In this document: positions 1-7,921 of the stretch, in pieces | How the letters are laid out: each line of letters begins with the position of its first letter | How positions within the stretch are numbered: the stretch's first letter is position 1 | NCBI GenBank assembly: GCA_015485355.1 | Contig: WFTQ01000065.1 | Span: 1-64,000, forward strand | From: a bacterium | Lineage (GTDB): Bacteria > Calditrichota > Calditrichia > RBG-13-44-9 > J042 | Direction of reading: 5' to 3' | Length of the DNA stretch: 64,000 nucleotides | Program-made: the position numbers and the translations under genes | The notes under the pieces: generated by a model | What the model was told of the DNA's origin: nothing | Databases searched by the model: none | The model's input: the letters and a program-made list of their open reading frames with translations, nothing else

Positions 1-1
1 G

Positions 2-601
2 ATGGCCCATGCCAGCCAGGATATTCTGGAAAAGGCTCAGATATTTCCGGACCTGAAATCGGCTCTGGCCGATGTCCATTTTGCCGTGGCCACCACCCAA
101 CGGGAACGGGAATTCCACTTTCCTTTTTATACCCCGAAACAACTGGCTCAAAAAATGGCCTCCTTCGTTGCCGATCATCAAATTGCCCTGGTATTTGGTC
201 GAGAACAATCCGGTTTAACGAACGAAGAAATTGCCTACTGTCACGCCGTATCCACCATCCCTGCTGCGGTGACTCATCCATCCCTGAATCTGGCCCAGGC
301 CGTCATGGTATATGCCTACGAACTGTTCAACTTTTCTATGGAAGCGGAAAAAACCTACGCCTGGCGGTTGGCCTCTCAACCCGAGGTGACCGCCCTGTAT
401 GAACGATTGCGGAGCAGTTTGCAGCGGGTGGGCTTTCAACCCATGGACGACTGGGACAGTTTCATGATGCGGTTTAAGCGCATGTTCGGACGCTTACCCC
501 CCGAGGTACGCGACGTCCGGTTAATGCATAAAATCATTCACGCCTTCGACACCTATATCGATGCCCTGGAGCAAAAATTGAAGGAGAGGAACCGACAATG
601 A
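2..601 (+). CDS. trmJ: TrmJ-like tRNA 2'-O-methyltransferase (5' end missing)
   Basis: SpoU/TrmD-fold (SPOUT) RNA methyltransferase, most like TrmJ, which 2'-O-methylates C/U32 of the tRNA anticodon loop using S-adenosylmethionine. Visible motifs are FGREQSGLTNEE (SpoU motif 2, cofactor knot) and HPSLNLAQAVMVYAYEL (motif 3). The residues before them (ASQDILEKAQIF) align with the middle of the usual N-terminal domain. About 50 N-terminal residues therefore lie upstream of base 1, and the first in-window ATG is not a real start. The C-terminal helical tail is present. The stop overlaps the mpl start (ATGA), implying translational coupling. TrmJ versus another SpoU enzyme cannot be fully settled from this fragment. 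Confidence 0.8.
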   Translation: MAHASQDILEKAQIFPDLKSALADVHFAVATTQREREFHFPFYTPKQLAQKMASFVADHQIALVFGREQSGLTNEEIAYCHAVSTIPAAVTHPSLNLAQAVMVYAYELFNFSMEAEKTYAWRLASQPEVTALYERLRSSLQRVGFQPMDDWDSFMMRFKRMFGRLPPEVRDVRLMHKIIHAFDTYIDALEQKLKERNRQ

Positions 602-1995
602 AATATTATTTTCTGGGCATTGCCGGAACGGCTATGGCCTCGCTGGCCGCCATGCTCAAACAAAAGGGCCACCAGGTCTGGGGCACGGATCAGGGTATTT
701 ATCCCCCGATGAGCGATTTTTTACAGCAAGAGGCCATCCCCGTCTGGCAGGGCTACGATGTTGCTCACCTGCAACAACCTTTCGACCTGGCCGTTATTGG
801 AAATGCCCTGACCCGGGGAAACCCCGAAGTTGAGGAAATTTTGAACCGGCGCCTTCCCATCATTTGCATGCCCCGGCTGATTCGGGAACAGATCATTCAG
901 CACCGAAAAAGCATTGTTATCACCGGTACCCATGGTAAGACCACCACGACGGCTTTGACGTCCTGGATACTGGAATATGCCGGATACTCCCCCAGTTTTT
1001 TAATCGGGGGCATTCCCCATAATTTTGGGTATCCGGCCCGATATCGGGACAGCGAATTCGTGGTTTTAGAAGGCGACGAATACGACAGCGCTTTTTTCGA
1101 CAAACGCCCCAAATTCTTGCATTATTTTCCGTACTACCTGATCATTAACAACATCGAATTCGACCATGCCGACATTTATCGCGATGTGGAAGAGATCAAA
1201 GACAATTTTCGCAAACTATTACGCGTGTTGCCTTCCCGGGGATTGGTGATTGCGAACGGCGATTCACCCCATGTGCAGGACGTTTTGGAACCCATCTACA
1301 GTCGGCTGCAAACCTTTGGACGGAGTCCACACAACGACTGGCACTACGAGATGCAATCGCAAGACCATCACGGCTCCAGGTTTCGGGTCTTCCATGGAGG
1401 CGATTCCCGGGGCGATTTTTACCTGCCCTTGCCCGGGGAGTTTCAGGTTCGGAATGCGCTGGCCGGTATCATTACGGCCATGGAGGTGGGCATTCCTGGA
1501 ACATGCATCCAGGCCGCCCTGGAGCAATTCCGGGGGGTCAAACGCCGGATGGAGGTATGGGGATATTTTCAGGGGGCCCTGGTTATCGACGATTTCGCCC
1601 ACCATCCCACGGCCATTCAGGAAACCCTTCAGGCACTCAAACACAAATACGATGACCGGCGGCTGGTGGCCTTATTTGAACCCCGCACCAATACGACGGT
1701 GCGCAACATCTTCCAGAAAGCATTGGCCCGGGCCCTTTCCTGGGCGGACCGAATACTGGTGGCCCCTTTGCATCGGCCGGAGCGCTTTCCTCCCGCAGAA
1801 CGGCTTTCCCTGCCTCAGCTCCAGGCCGATTTAGAACAGCTGGGCAAATCGGTGACCATCATCCCGGCTTACGAGGAAATCCTCCCGGTTCTCCAAAACA
1901 CCCTGCAAGCAAACGATGTGCTGGTCATTCTTACCAACGGCAATCTGGGCGGTGCCTACTCGCAACTCCGTGCCCTGGTCCGGCAACGTCGCTGA
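598..1995 (+). CDS. mpl: UDP-N-acetylmuramate:L-Ala-gamma-D-Glu-meso-DAP ligase
   Basis: Mur-ligase family enzyme of peptidoglycan recycling. It joins recovered tripeptide to UDP-MurNAc in the cytoplasm with ATP. At 465 aa it has the normal Mpl length. The N-terminal Rossmann part begins YYFLGIAGTAMASLA, the P-loop is TGTHGKTTT (about residues 109-117), and the C-terminal part has DDFAHHPTAI and FEPRTNTTVRN. The last is the Mpl-type version, where MurC differs. The start overlaps the trmJ stop. It indicates meso-diaminopimelate peptidoglycan, hence a diderm wall. MurC is the only serious alternative, and the FEPRTNT motif argues against it. Confidence 0.88.
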   Translation: MKYYFLGIAGTAMASLAAMLKQKGHQVWGTDQGIYPPMSDFLQQEAIPVWQGYDVAHLQQPFDLAVIGNALTRGNPEVEEILNRRLPIICMPRLIREQIIQHRKSIVITGTHGKTTTTALTSWILEYAGYSPSFLIGGIPHNFGYPARYRDSEFVVLEGDEYDSAFFDKRPKFLHYFPYYLIINNIEFDHADIYRDVEEIKDNFRKLLRVLPSRGLVIANGDSPHVQDVLEPIYSRLQTFGRSPHNDWHYEMQSQDHHGSRFRVFHGGDSRGDFYLPLPGEFQVRNALAGIITAMEVGIPGTCIQAALEQFRGVKRRMEVWGYFQGALVIDDFAHHPTAIQETLQALKHKYDDRRLVALFEPRTNTTVRNIFQKALARALSWADRILVAPLHRPERFPPAERLSLPQLQADLEQLGKSVTIIPAYEEILPVLQNTLQANDVLVILTNGNLGGAYSQLRALVRQRR

Positions 1996-2102
1996 AGACC
2001 ACAATCGGTTGGACTCGATTCGCTGGGTGACCCCTCAGGACAACGCCTTTTTCCCTGGGGAGCATTCGCCGGATGGACAGACGCGGGTCTTACGGATACC
2101 GA

Positions 2103-3596
2103 TTAAACGATCACCTCGTTAAAGCTTCGATTTTCCAGGTAAGTTTTACGGATGGTGTCAAACTCTTGGGCGATGGAAAAGAATACATCGAACAAGCGAG
2201 GTTCAAAATGTTGCCCTCGTTCCTTCAGCATAATCTTCAGGGACCTTTCGTGGGAGTAGGCATTCTTATATACCCGCTGGGTGGTCAGGGCGTCATACAC
2301 ATCGGCAAGGGCTAAAATCTGGGCCGACAGAGGAATCTCATCGCCGCGCAATCCCCGGGGGTAGCCTCTTCCATCGTAGCGCTCGTGATGACAATAAGTG
2401 ATATCGATTCCCATATCCAGAAAATCCATTTCTCCGTACTGTTCCCGGATGGATTGCAAAGTATGATACCCGATCACCGTGTGCATTTGCATAATTTTGT
2501 ACTCCTCGGGGGAAAGTTTGCCGCTTTTGAGCAGGATATAGTCCGGTATCCCCACTTTTCCGATGTCGTGCAACGGTGCGGTTCGGTATAGGGTATCGAT
2601 AAAGGTGGCGTCCACCTGGTCCTTAAACGGGTCCTCTTCCGCCAGGGCCATGGCCAGAACCTTACAGTAGTTCCGAATCCGTTCCAGGTGATAACCGGTA
2701 TCTTGATCGCGATATTCCGCCAGCCGGGCCAGTCCAAAAATAATGGCTTCCTGGGCCAGGGTGGTCTTTTTCAGGCTCTGTATGAGTGCGTTTTCGACAC
2801 GGCGCTGGTCGGTCACATCTTTAATCAATGCGGCGTAAGCAAAAGTGCGCCCGTTCTCGTTGCGAATGGGGAAGAAGGACAGATTGGCGATCAATTCTTC
2901 CTGGTTGTGGCGAACACCTTTGATTTCCTGTTTCCAGAAACCGGATTCCCCCACGGCCCGCCGGATTTCATCAAAATCGATGGCCGGGAAGACATGTTTG
3001 GCCAGTACCGACAGCGGCTTATGCATAAAATCCTTGTCCCCCAGACCGGTCATCTGCTCGAAACCGACATTGGACTTCACGATAATCCCATCGGTATCCA
3101 CCACCAGAAGCCCGTCATCGGCGCTCTCGATAACGTCCTGAAAAATCCGGAGTTCCTCCAGCCGTTTGTTGAGGATCTGCTTTAAGTCATCGACTAAACT
3201 CTTTTCCCGAATTTTTTTATGGGACCGCTTGATGACTTCCCGTACTTTTTTCACAAAATCGGGAATCATGAAAGGCTTAACGATGTAGTCGTATCCCCCC
3301 TTTTTGAGGAAGTCCACCGCCATCTCCAGGTCGGGATTGCCGGTCATAAAAATAAAGGGGATATCCGGATGCGTACGCAGGGCGTAGTGGAACAAATCCA
3401 CCCCCGTTTTTCCCGGTAAATAAATGTCGGATACAACAATATCGAAATGGGATTGTCCTAAGCGCTCGATGGCCGAATCCACATCCGTGACCGCCACGGC
3501 GTGGATCTTCTCGTGCTCTAAGGCCTGGGCCAGAATTTGCCCCAGAAAATATTCATCGTCCACAATCAATGCATGGGGCCACTGGTCTTTTTTCAT
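2103..3596 (-). CDS. Response regulator with REC, PAS and HD-GYP domains
   Basis: Predicted phosphorylation-controlled cyclic di-GMP phosphodiesterase, cytoplasmic. REC occupies about residues 8-120 with phospho-acceptor D57 (VVSDIYLPG) and the conserved K in VKPF. A coiled linker leads to one PAS domain (about 150-270). HD-GYP spans about 285-480, with HD at 343-344 (LHDIGKVGIPD) and HHERYDGRGYP at 403-413, so both the metal-binding and GYP signatures are intact. At 497 aa it is complete. It lies 153 bp downstream of a TPR gene on the same strand, and no kinase partner is adjacent. PAS may sense a small ligand or redox state. Activity on c-di-GMP rather than another cyclic dinucleotide is family inference. 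Confidence 0.88.
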   Translation of the reverse strand: MKKDQWPHALIVDDEYFLGQILAQALEHEKIHAVAVTDVDSAIERLGQSHFDIVVSDIYLPGKTGVDLFHYALRTHPDIPFIFMTGNPDLEMAVDFLKKGGYDYIVKPFMIPDFVKKVREVIKRSHKKIREKSLVDDLKQILNKRLEELRIFQDVIESADDGLLVVDTDGIIVKSNVGFEQMTGLGDKDFMHKPLSVLAKHVFPAIDFDEIRRAVGESGFWKQEIKGVRHNQEELIANLSFFPIRNENGRTFAYAALIKDVTDQRRVENALIQSLKKTTLAQEAIIFGLARLAEYRDQDTGYHLERIRNYCKVLAMALAEEDPFKDQVDATFIDTLYRTAPLHDIGKVGIPDYILLKSGKLSPEEYKIMQMHTVIGYHTLQSIREQYGEMDFLDMGIDITYCHHERYDGRGYPRGLRGDEIPLSAQILALADVYDALTTQRVYKNAYSHERSLKIMLKERGQHFEPRLFDVFFSIAQEFDTIRKTYLENRSFNEVIV

Positions 3597-3749
3597 CGCC
3601 TTCGTCTGTACTCGTTTTTCCCATTACCCATCATTATCGTCATTCGCAATGCAGAGTTTACGCGGGAAACCCAATACCCCGATGCAAGGCGACGGCCATG
3701 GTCTTGGCGGCCAACTCCCACTCCATTCGTTGCCAGGGAGACGAAAAAC

Positions 3750-4673
3750 TTATTCTCCCTTGGGCGATGGAAAAGGGGAGAAAGGGGATTCCTTTTCCGG
3801 AGCATCCTGAGACGAAGGCACCTTATGGGTCCGCAAGGCCTTTTCGAATGTCGGATAGGAGATTCGGTAGCGCCCCTGGGGGTAGAGTTGCTTCATTTCC
3901 TGGAAGAATTCGGCCAATTGCTCCCACATTTGAAGATGCATAAAACCGGTACACAGAAAATAGGCCAGTGTTTCTTTATCATAAAATTCCGGATCCAGCT
4001 GAACGATCTTTGCGCATACATCGATAAGCACCGGATAATCCTTTTCTTCGTAAAACAAATGGGCCAGACCAAAATATCCCGGTGCTTGCTCCTTATTCGT
4101 TTCGCCCATGTCGATGATCTGACGAAAGTACTTCCGGGCTTCACTCAACTCCCGCCGGAAAAAATGGATAAACCCCAGGTAATAGGCCAGGGCCTGTTTG
4201 TAATCGCGCTCTTCGATCCGGAATAGTTCCCATGCCTTTTGCAAATACGGTTCCGCCTCTTTAAGCTCTCCCTGTAAAAAGTAAATCTTTCCTAATTCGA
4301 AATAGATATACCGTTTATCCGATTCGCTGACGGGGAATTTCTGGGCCTTGTGCAAATAATCCAGCGCCCGGGGAAATTGATTCAGGCCGGCATAAGCAAA
4401 ACCGATCAAACGGTAACAATCGTATAACTGTTGTTCCTGCAGTTTCCCCGAATCGATGGCCCGTTTTAAGTATTCAATGCTTTTGGGATACTGCCGGTTA
4501 TAAAAGTAGCTCCAACCGATCTCAATCCAGATAATGGGTAAATTGTCCGGATCATCCTGAATTTGCTCCGCCACCCAGTGGTACTCCTGAAGGGCTTTGG
4601 GAAAGTCTCGGTTTAAATAGGCCTCCCGGGCTTTCTGGAGGCGTCGGAGAATCTGGTGCTCGGTGGGTTTCAT
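3750..4673 (-). CDS. TPR-repeat protein, cytoplasmic
   Basis: A 307-aa protein of helical repeats with TPR spacing (A/Y/F/P positions, for example WIEIGWSYFYNRQYPKSIEYL and IYFELGKIYFLQGELKEAEPYL). At least six repeats cover about residues 10-265, followed by a Ser/Pro/Glu-rich tail. There is no signal peptide or membrane segment. The start is supported by AAGGA about 6 nt before the ATG. TPR proteins are protein-interaction scaffolds, and the partner is not evident. The next gene downstream on the same strand is the HD-GYP regulator, so a joint signalling role is possible but unproven. Confidence 0.75.
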   Translation of the reverse strand: MKPTEHQILRRLQKAREAYLNRDFPKALQEYHWVAEQIQDDPDNLPIIWIEIGWSYFYNRQYPKSIEYLKRAIDSGKLQEQQLYDCYRLIGFAYAGLNQFPRALDYLHKAQKFPVSESDKRYIYFELGKIYFLQGELKEAEPYLQKAWELFRIEERDYKQALAYYLGFIHFFRRELSEARKYFRQIIDMGETNKEQAPGYFGLAHLFYEEKDYPVLIDVCAKIVQLDPEFYDKETLAYFLCTGFMHLQMWEQLAEFFQEMKQLYPQGRYRISYPTFEKALRTHKVPSSQDAPEKESPFSPFPSPKGE

Positions 4674-5021
4674 AATTTTTCCTTGCGCTAATGAGAAAAT
4701 TCTTTATTTTACTCCAGTCGTGGCATTGTATGAATGCCTGCATAAAGGCTGTAACTCCACGCTGAATCGCTCTGGCAATTTAATCGAGCAAACGGGCGGG
4801 GGCAACAGGGGATTCAAGAAAGGAGCCAGTGAGCGGGTATGGGAATCCGGAAAGCGTCGCCGGCACGAGAGACCCGAAAAAAGTCCTTAAAAGGATACAG
4901 CCGCAAGACCAACGACATCCAACTCATCGCCATAGTCGGTGTGGAATAGAGCGCAATTTTCCGCGATCCAGGGCAAACAAGACGTGAACCAACAAGTGAA
5001 ATTATTAACAGGGAGCCTGAT
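4674..5021. other. Intergenic region, no gene seen
   Basis: 348 bp between the divergent TPR and acyl-CoA dehydrogenase genes. Short ORFs here lack ribosome-binding sites and recognisable sequence. The region must hold the promoters of both flanking genes, but I could not pick a convincing -35/-10 pair. Confidence 0.5.
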
Positions 5022-6179
5022 ATGAACACCATTCTACCCATTACCGAGCTGACCGAAGAAGAAGCCATGTTCAAGGAAATGGTCAGCGAGTTCGCCCGCG
5101 AACAAATCGCCCCTCATGTTCACGAGATGGACGAAAAGGGCGAATTTCGTCCCGAGCTGATCCGGCAATTTTTTGAGCTGGGCATCATGGGCATCGAAAT
5201 ACCGGAAGAATATGGTGGAACGGGAGCCTCTTTCTTCATGAGCATTTTAGCGGTGGAGGCCCTGGCAAAGGTAGACGCTTCCGCCGCCATTTATGTGGAC
5301 GTGCAAAACACCCTGGTCAACAACGCCGTCTTGCGCTGGGGGAACGAATCCATAAAACAAAAATACTTACCGCAACTGGCCGGCGAAAAATTAGGGGCCT
5401 ATGCCCTGTCGGAAGCCGAATCCGGAAGCGATGCGTTCTCCCTGAAAACCCGGGCCGAGGACAAGGGAGATCATTACCTGCTTAACGGCCGTAAACTATG
5501 GATTACCAATGGCGCCGAAGCCGAAATTTATCTGATCTTTGCCAACATCCACCCCGAGTTGGGATATAAAGGCATCACCGCCTTTATCGTGGAGCGGGGA
5601 TTTCCAGGCTTTTCGGTGGGAAAAAAAGAAGACAAATTAGGCATTCGGGCCAGTAGTACCACCGAACTGATTTTAGACGATTGTGTGGTTCCCAAGGAAA
5701 ACGTTCTGGGCGAAGTGGGGAAAGGATATAAGGTGGCTATCGAGACCCTGAATGAAGGACGGATTGGTATCGGGGCTCAAATGCTGGGGATCATGGAAGG
5801 AGCCCTCGATGCCGCCGCTCGCTATGCCCACGAAAGGGTACAATTCGGACAACCCATCGTCAATTTTCAAGCGATTCAATTTCAGATAGCCGAGGCGGCG
5901 ACCCTGCTGGAAGCTTCCCGAACGCTGGTTTACAATGCGGCGCGGCTCAAGGATGCCGGCAAAGTCTTTCTGAAGGAAGCCGCCATGGCGAAATGGTTCT
6001 CTTCGGTAAATGCCGAAAAAGTGACCTCCCGAATGCTGGAAATTTTCGGCGCTTATGGCTACACCAAGGAATATCCTATCGAAAAGTTTTATCGGGATGC
6101 CAAGATCGGGCAGATCTATGAAGGAACCTCCAACATGCAGCTGCAAACGATTGCCAAATATCTGCTATTCAATCGCTGA
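5022..6179 (+). CDS. Acyl-CoA dehydrogenase
   Basis: FAD-dependent alpha,beta-dehydrogenation of acyl-CoA thioesters, passing electrons to electron-transfer flavoprotein. The 385-aa length is typical of short- and branched-chain enzymes. Landmarks are ALSEAESGSDAFSLKT and LWITNG (FAD and substrate loops), RVQFGQPI, and the C-terminal IYEGTSNMQL, whose Glu occupies the usual catalytic-base position. GGGAG lies 6 nt upstream of the ATG. The gene converges on citrate synthase. Chain-length preference cannot be read directly. A methylcrotonyl-type carboxylase lies 16 kb away, so branched-chain amino acid catabolism is possible, but this is weak context. Confidence 0.9.
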   Translation: MNTILPITELTEEEAMFKEMVSEFAREQIAPHVHEMDEKGEFRPELIRQFFELGIMGIEIPEEYGGTGASFFMSILAVEALAKVDASAAIYVDVQNTLVNNAVLRWGNESIKQKYLPQLAGEKLGAYALSEAESGSDAFSLKTRAEDKGDHYLLNGRKLWITNGAEAEIYLIFANIHPELGYKGITAFIVERGFPGFSVGKKEDKLGIRASSTTELILDDCVVPKENVLGEVGKGYKVAIETLNEGRIGIGAQMLGIMEGALDAAARYAHERVQFGQPIVNFQAIQFQIAEAATLLEASRTLVYNAARLKDAGKVFLKEAAMAKWFSSVNAEKVTSRMLEIFGAYGYTKEYPIEKFYRDAKIGQIYEGTSNMQLQTIAKYLLFNR

Positions 6180-6270
6180 GGTTCCCTGGGATTGTGCCCC
6201 GGCCGGGATCGGAGGACCGCACGGCCGATCGTCCCAACGGGTGGTTCTGCCATCCCGGCCGGGCGCACAC

Positions 6271-6303
6271 AAAAAAAGGCGTCGGCGAAACTTCACCGAC
6301 GCC
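6271..6303 (-). terminator. Rho-independent terminator of citrate synthase
   Basis: Perfect 8-bp stem, GGCGTCGG with CCGACGCC, around a 10-nt loop. On the minus strand it is followed at once by seven U residues. It begins 27 bp after the citrate synthase stop codon. Confidence 0.85.
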
Positions 6304-6329
6304 CCGGGCATGCAAAAAAGACCATCGAT

Positions 6330-7676
6330 TTAATTTCGCCGATCCAGAGGAATGTAGTCTTGCCTGCCGGCCACACCCTTATAAGCCGGACGAATGATGC
6401 GGCCACCGTTGATTAACTCTTCGATACGATGGGCAGACCAGCCGACAATACGGGCCATTGCAAAAATGGCGGTAAAAATCTCCTGCGGAAAGCCCAGCAT
6501 GTCGTACACGAAACCGGAATAAAAGTCTACATTGGCGGAAATCACTTTATCGGACTGTTTCACCTCCCGAAAAATGCCTGGAGTAAGCCGTTCAATCATG
6601 TCATACAGATAAAATTCGTCCAGCCGTCCCTTTTCTTCGGCCAGTTCACGGGCTTTTTCCTTCAAAATAATGGCGCGGGGATCGGATTTGGTGTATACCG
6701 CATGCCCCATGCCGTAGATTAGCCCTTTGCCGTCAAACGCTTCTTTACGAATGATTTTTTCGATATAAGCGGCCACTTCTTTTTCATCGTCCCAGTGTTT
6801 CACGTTCTTCATAAAATCTTTAATCATATCCCGAACGTAGGAATTGGCGGCACCGTGCAGAGGTCCCTTCAGGGAACCAATGGCCGCCGAGACAGCCGAA
6901 TAGGTGTCGGTATGACTGGACGTTACCACATGCATGGTAAAGGCCGAATTGTTGCCTCCGCCATGTTCTGCATGCAATACCAGAGCCAGATCCAACAATT
7001 CGGCTTCCAATTCACTGAATTCACCACCAGGCCGCAACATGTACAGGAAATTTTCTGCGATGTCATAATCTTCGCGTGGGGCACGAATAATGAGCTGTTT
7101 ATTCCCAAATTCGTACAGCAACGCATTATAGGAATAGGCAATGATGGATGGGAATTTGGCGATAATGTTTAAACACTGGCGAACCACATTGGGAATCGCG
7201 ATGTCATCCGGGTTATCATCCAGAGTGTACAGGGTTAACACATCCCTTTGTAGGGCGTTCATCACGTTGGGGGAAATAAACTGTAGAATACTATTCTCCA
7301 CAAACAATTTGGGTAGATGCATTTGTTGTTTTAGATGCTCCTCATATTCTTCCAGTTCCGATTTGTTAGGGAGCCTTCCAAACAGGAGTAGATAGGATAC
7401 CTCGGAGAAGCCGTGTCGGTTGTCCGCCTGCAAACCTTTCACAATATCCCGAATATGAATGCCTCGATAGTACAACTCTCCATCGACAGGGACGATCTTG
7501 TCGCCCTCTTTTCGGAATCCCACAACACTGGAAATCTGGGTTAATCCTGCCAGTACGCCGGAACCGTCGGCATTGCGCAGTCCGCGTTTCACGTCAAATT
7601 TTGTATAAAGTTCCCTGTCGATGACGTTGCGTTGAAGGATGGTTTCAGAGGCTTTTTTCAAAAAGTTATCATCCAT
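6330..7676 (-). CDS. Citrate synthase family protein
   Basis: Condenses acetyl-CoA with oxaloacetate, or possibly propionyl-CoA in a 2-methylcitrate synthase. At 448 aa it is full length. Visible are LHAEHGGGNNSAF (first catalytic His region), LKGPLHGAANSYV, GMGHAVYTKSDPRA (second catalytic His) and the late NVDFYSG (catalytic Asp). The second His motif reads GHAVY rather than the common GHRVY. This puts it in a divergent clade and removes an Arg that usually touches substrate. AGGGG precedes the ATG by about 9 nt. A strong terminator follows. The citrate versus methylcitrate call is open; citrate synthase is my default. Confidence 0.85.
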   Translation of the reverse strand: MDDNFLKKASETILQRNVIDRELYTKFDVKRGLRNADGSGVLAGLTQISSVVGFRKEGDKIVPVDGELYYRGIHIRDIVKGLQADNRHGFSEVSYLLLFGRLPNKSELEEYEEHLKQQMHLPKLFVENSILQFISPNVMNALQRDVLTLYTLDDNPDDIAIPNVVRQCLNIIAKFPSIIAYSYNALLYEFGNKQLIIRAPREDYDIAENFLYMLRPGGEFSELEAELLDLALVLHAEHGGGNNSAFTMHVVTSSHTDTYSAVSAAIGSLKGPLHGAANSYVRDMIKDFMKNVKHWDDEKEVAAYIEKIIRKEAFDGKGLIYGMGHAVYTKSDPRAIILKEKARELAEEKGRLDEFYLYDMIERLTPGIFREVKQSDKVISANVDFYSGFVYDMLGFPQEIFTAIFAMARIVGWSAHRIEELINGGRIIRPAYKGVAGRQDYIPLDRRN

Positions 7677-7707
7677 AGTGAGGTCCCCTTTTGCTTTAAT
7701 TTTAGTT

Positions 7708-7721
7708 GACCACCATTGGTC
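7708..7721. promoter_or_regulatory. Operator-like inverted repeat upstream of citrate synthase
   Basis: GACCA-CCAT-TGGTC, a 5-bp dyad about 35 bp upstream of the citrate synthase start, in the A/T-rich intergenic region shared with ftcD. Its position suits a regulator site, but the arms are short. Confidence 0.25.
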
Positions 7722-7921
7722 TGGTGAAAATTAATAAAATTTCATACCTTAAGAAACCCTTTTCGATTTATTTCATGCCCTGAAAGGTTTGGAGTTTCCG
7801 AAAAAAATTTTTTGCTTCCGATTTTTTTTGGCTCTATCTAACTTTTTCGTTCAAATCGGATGAGGACTTTAGTCAAATTCGGACAATAGGCAACAAGAAA
7901 CCATAAAGAGGGGAAACGATT

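Noticed and set aside
4800-4990. Possible riboswitch-like leader before acyl-CoA dehydrogenase
   Set aside because: Several short pairings can be drawn, but none matches a riboswitch consensus I know.
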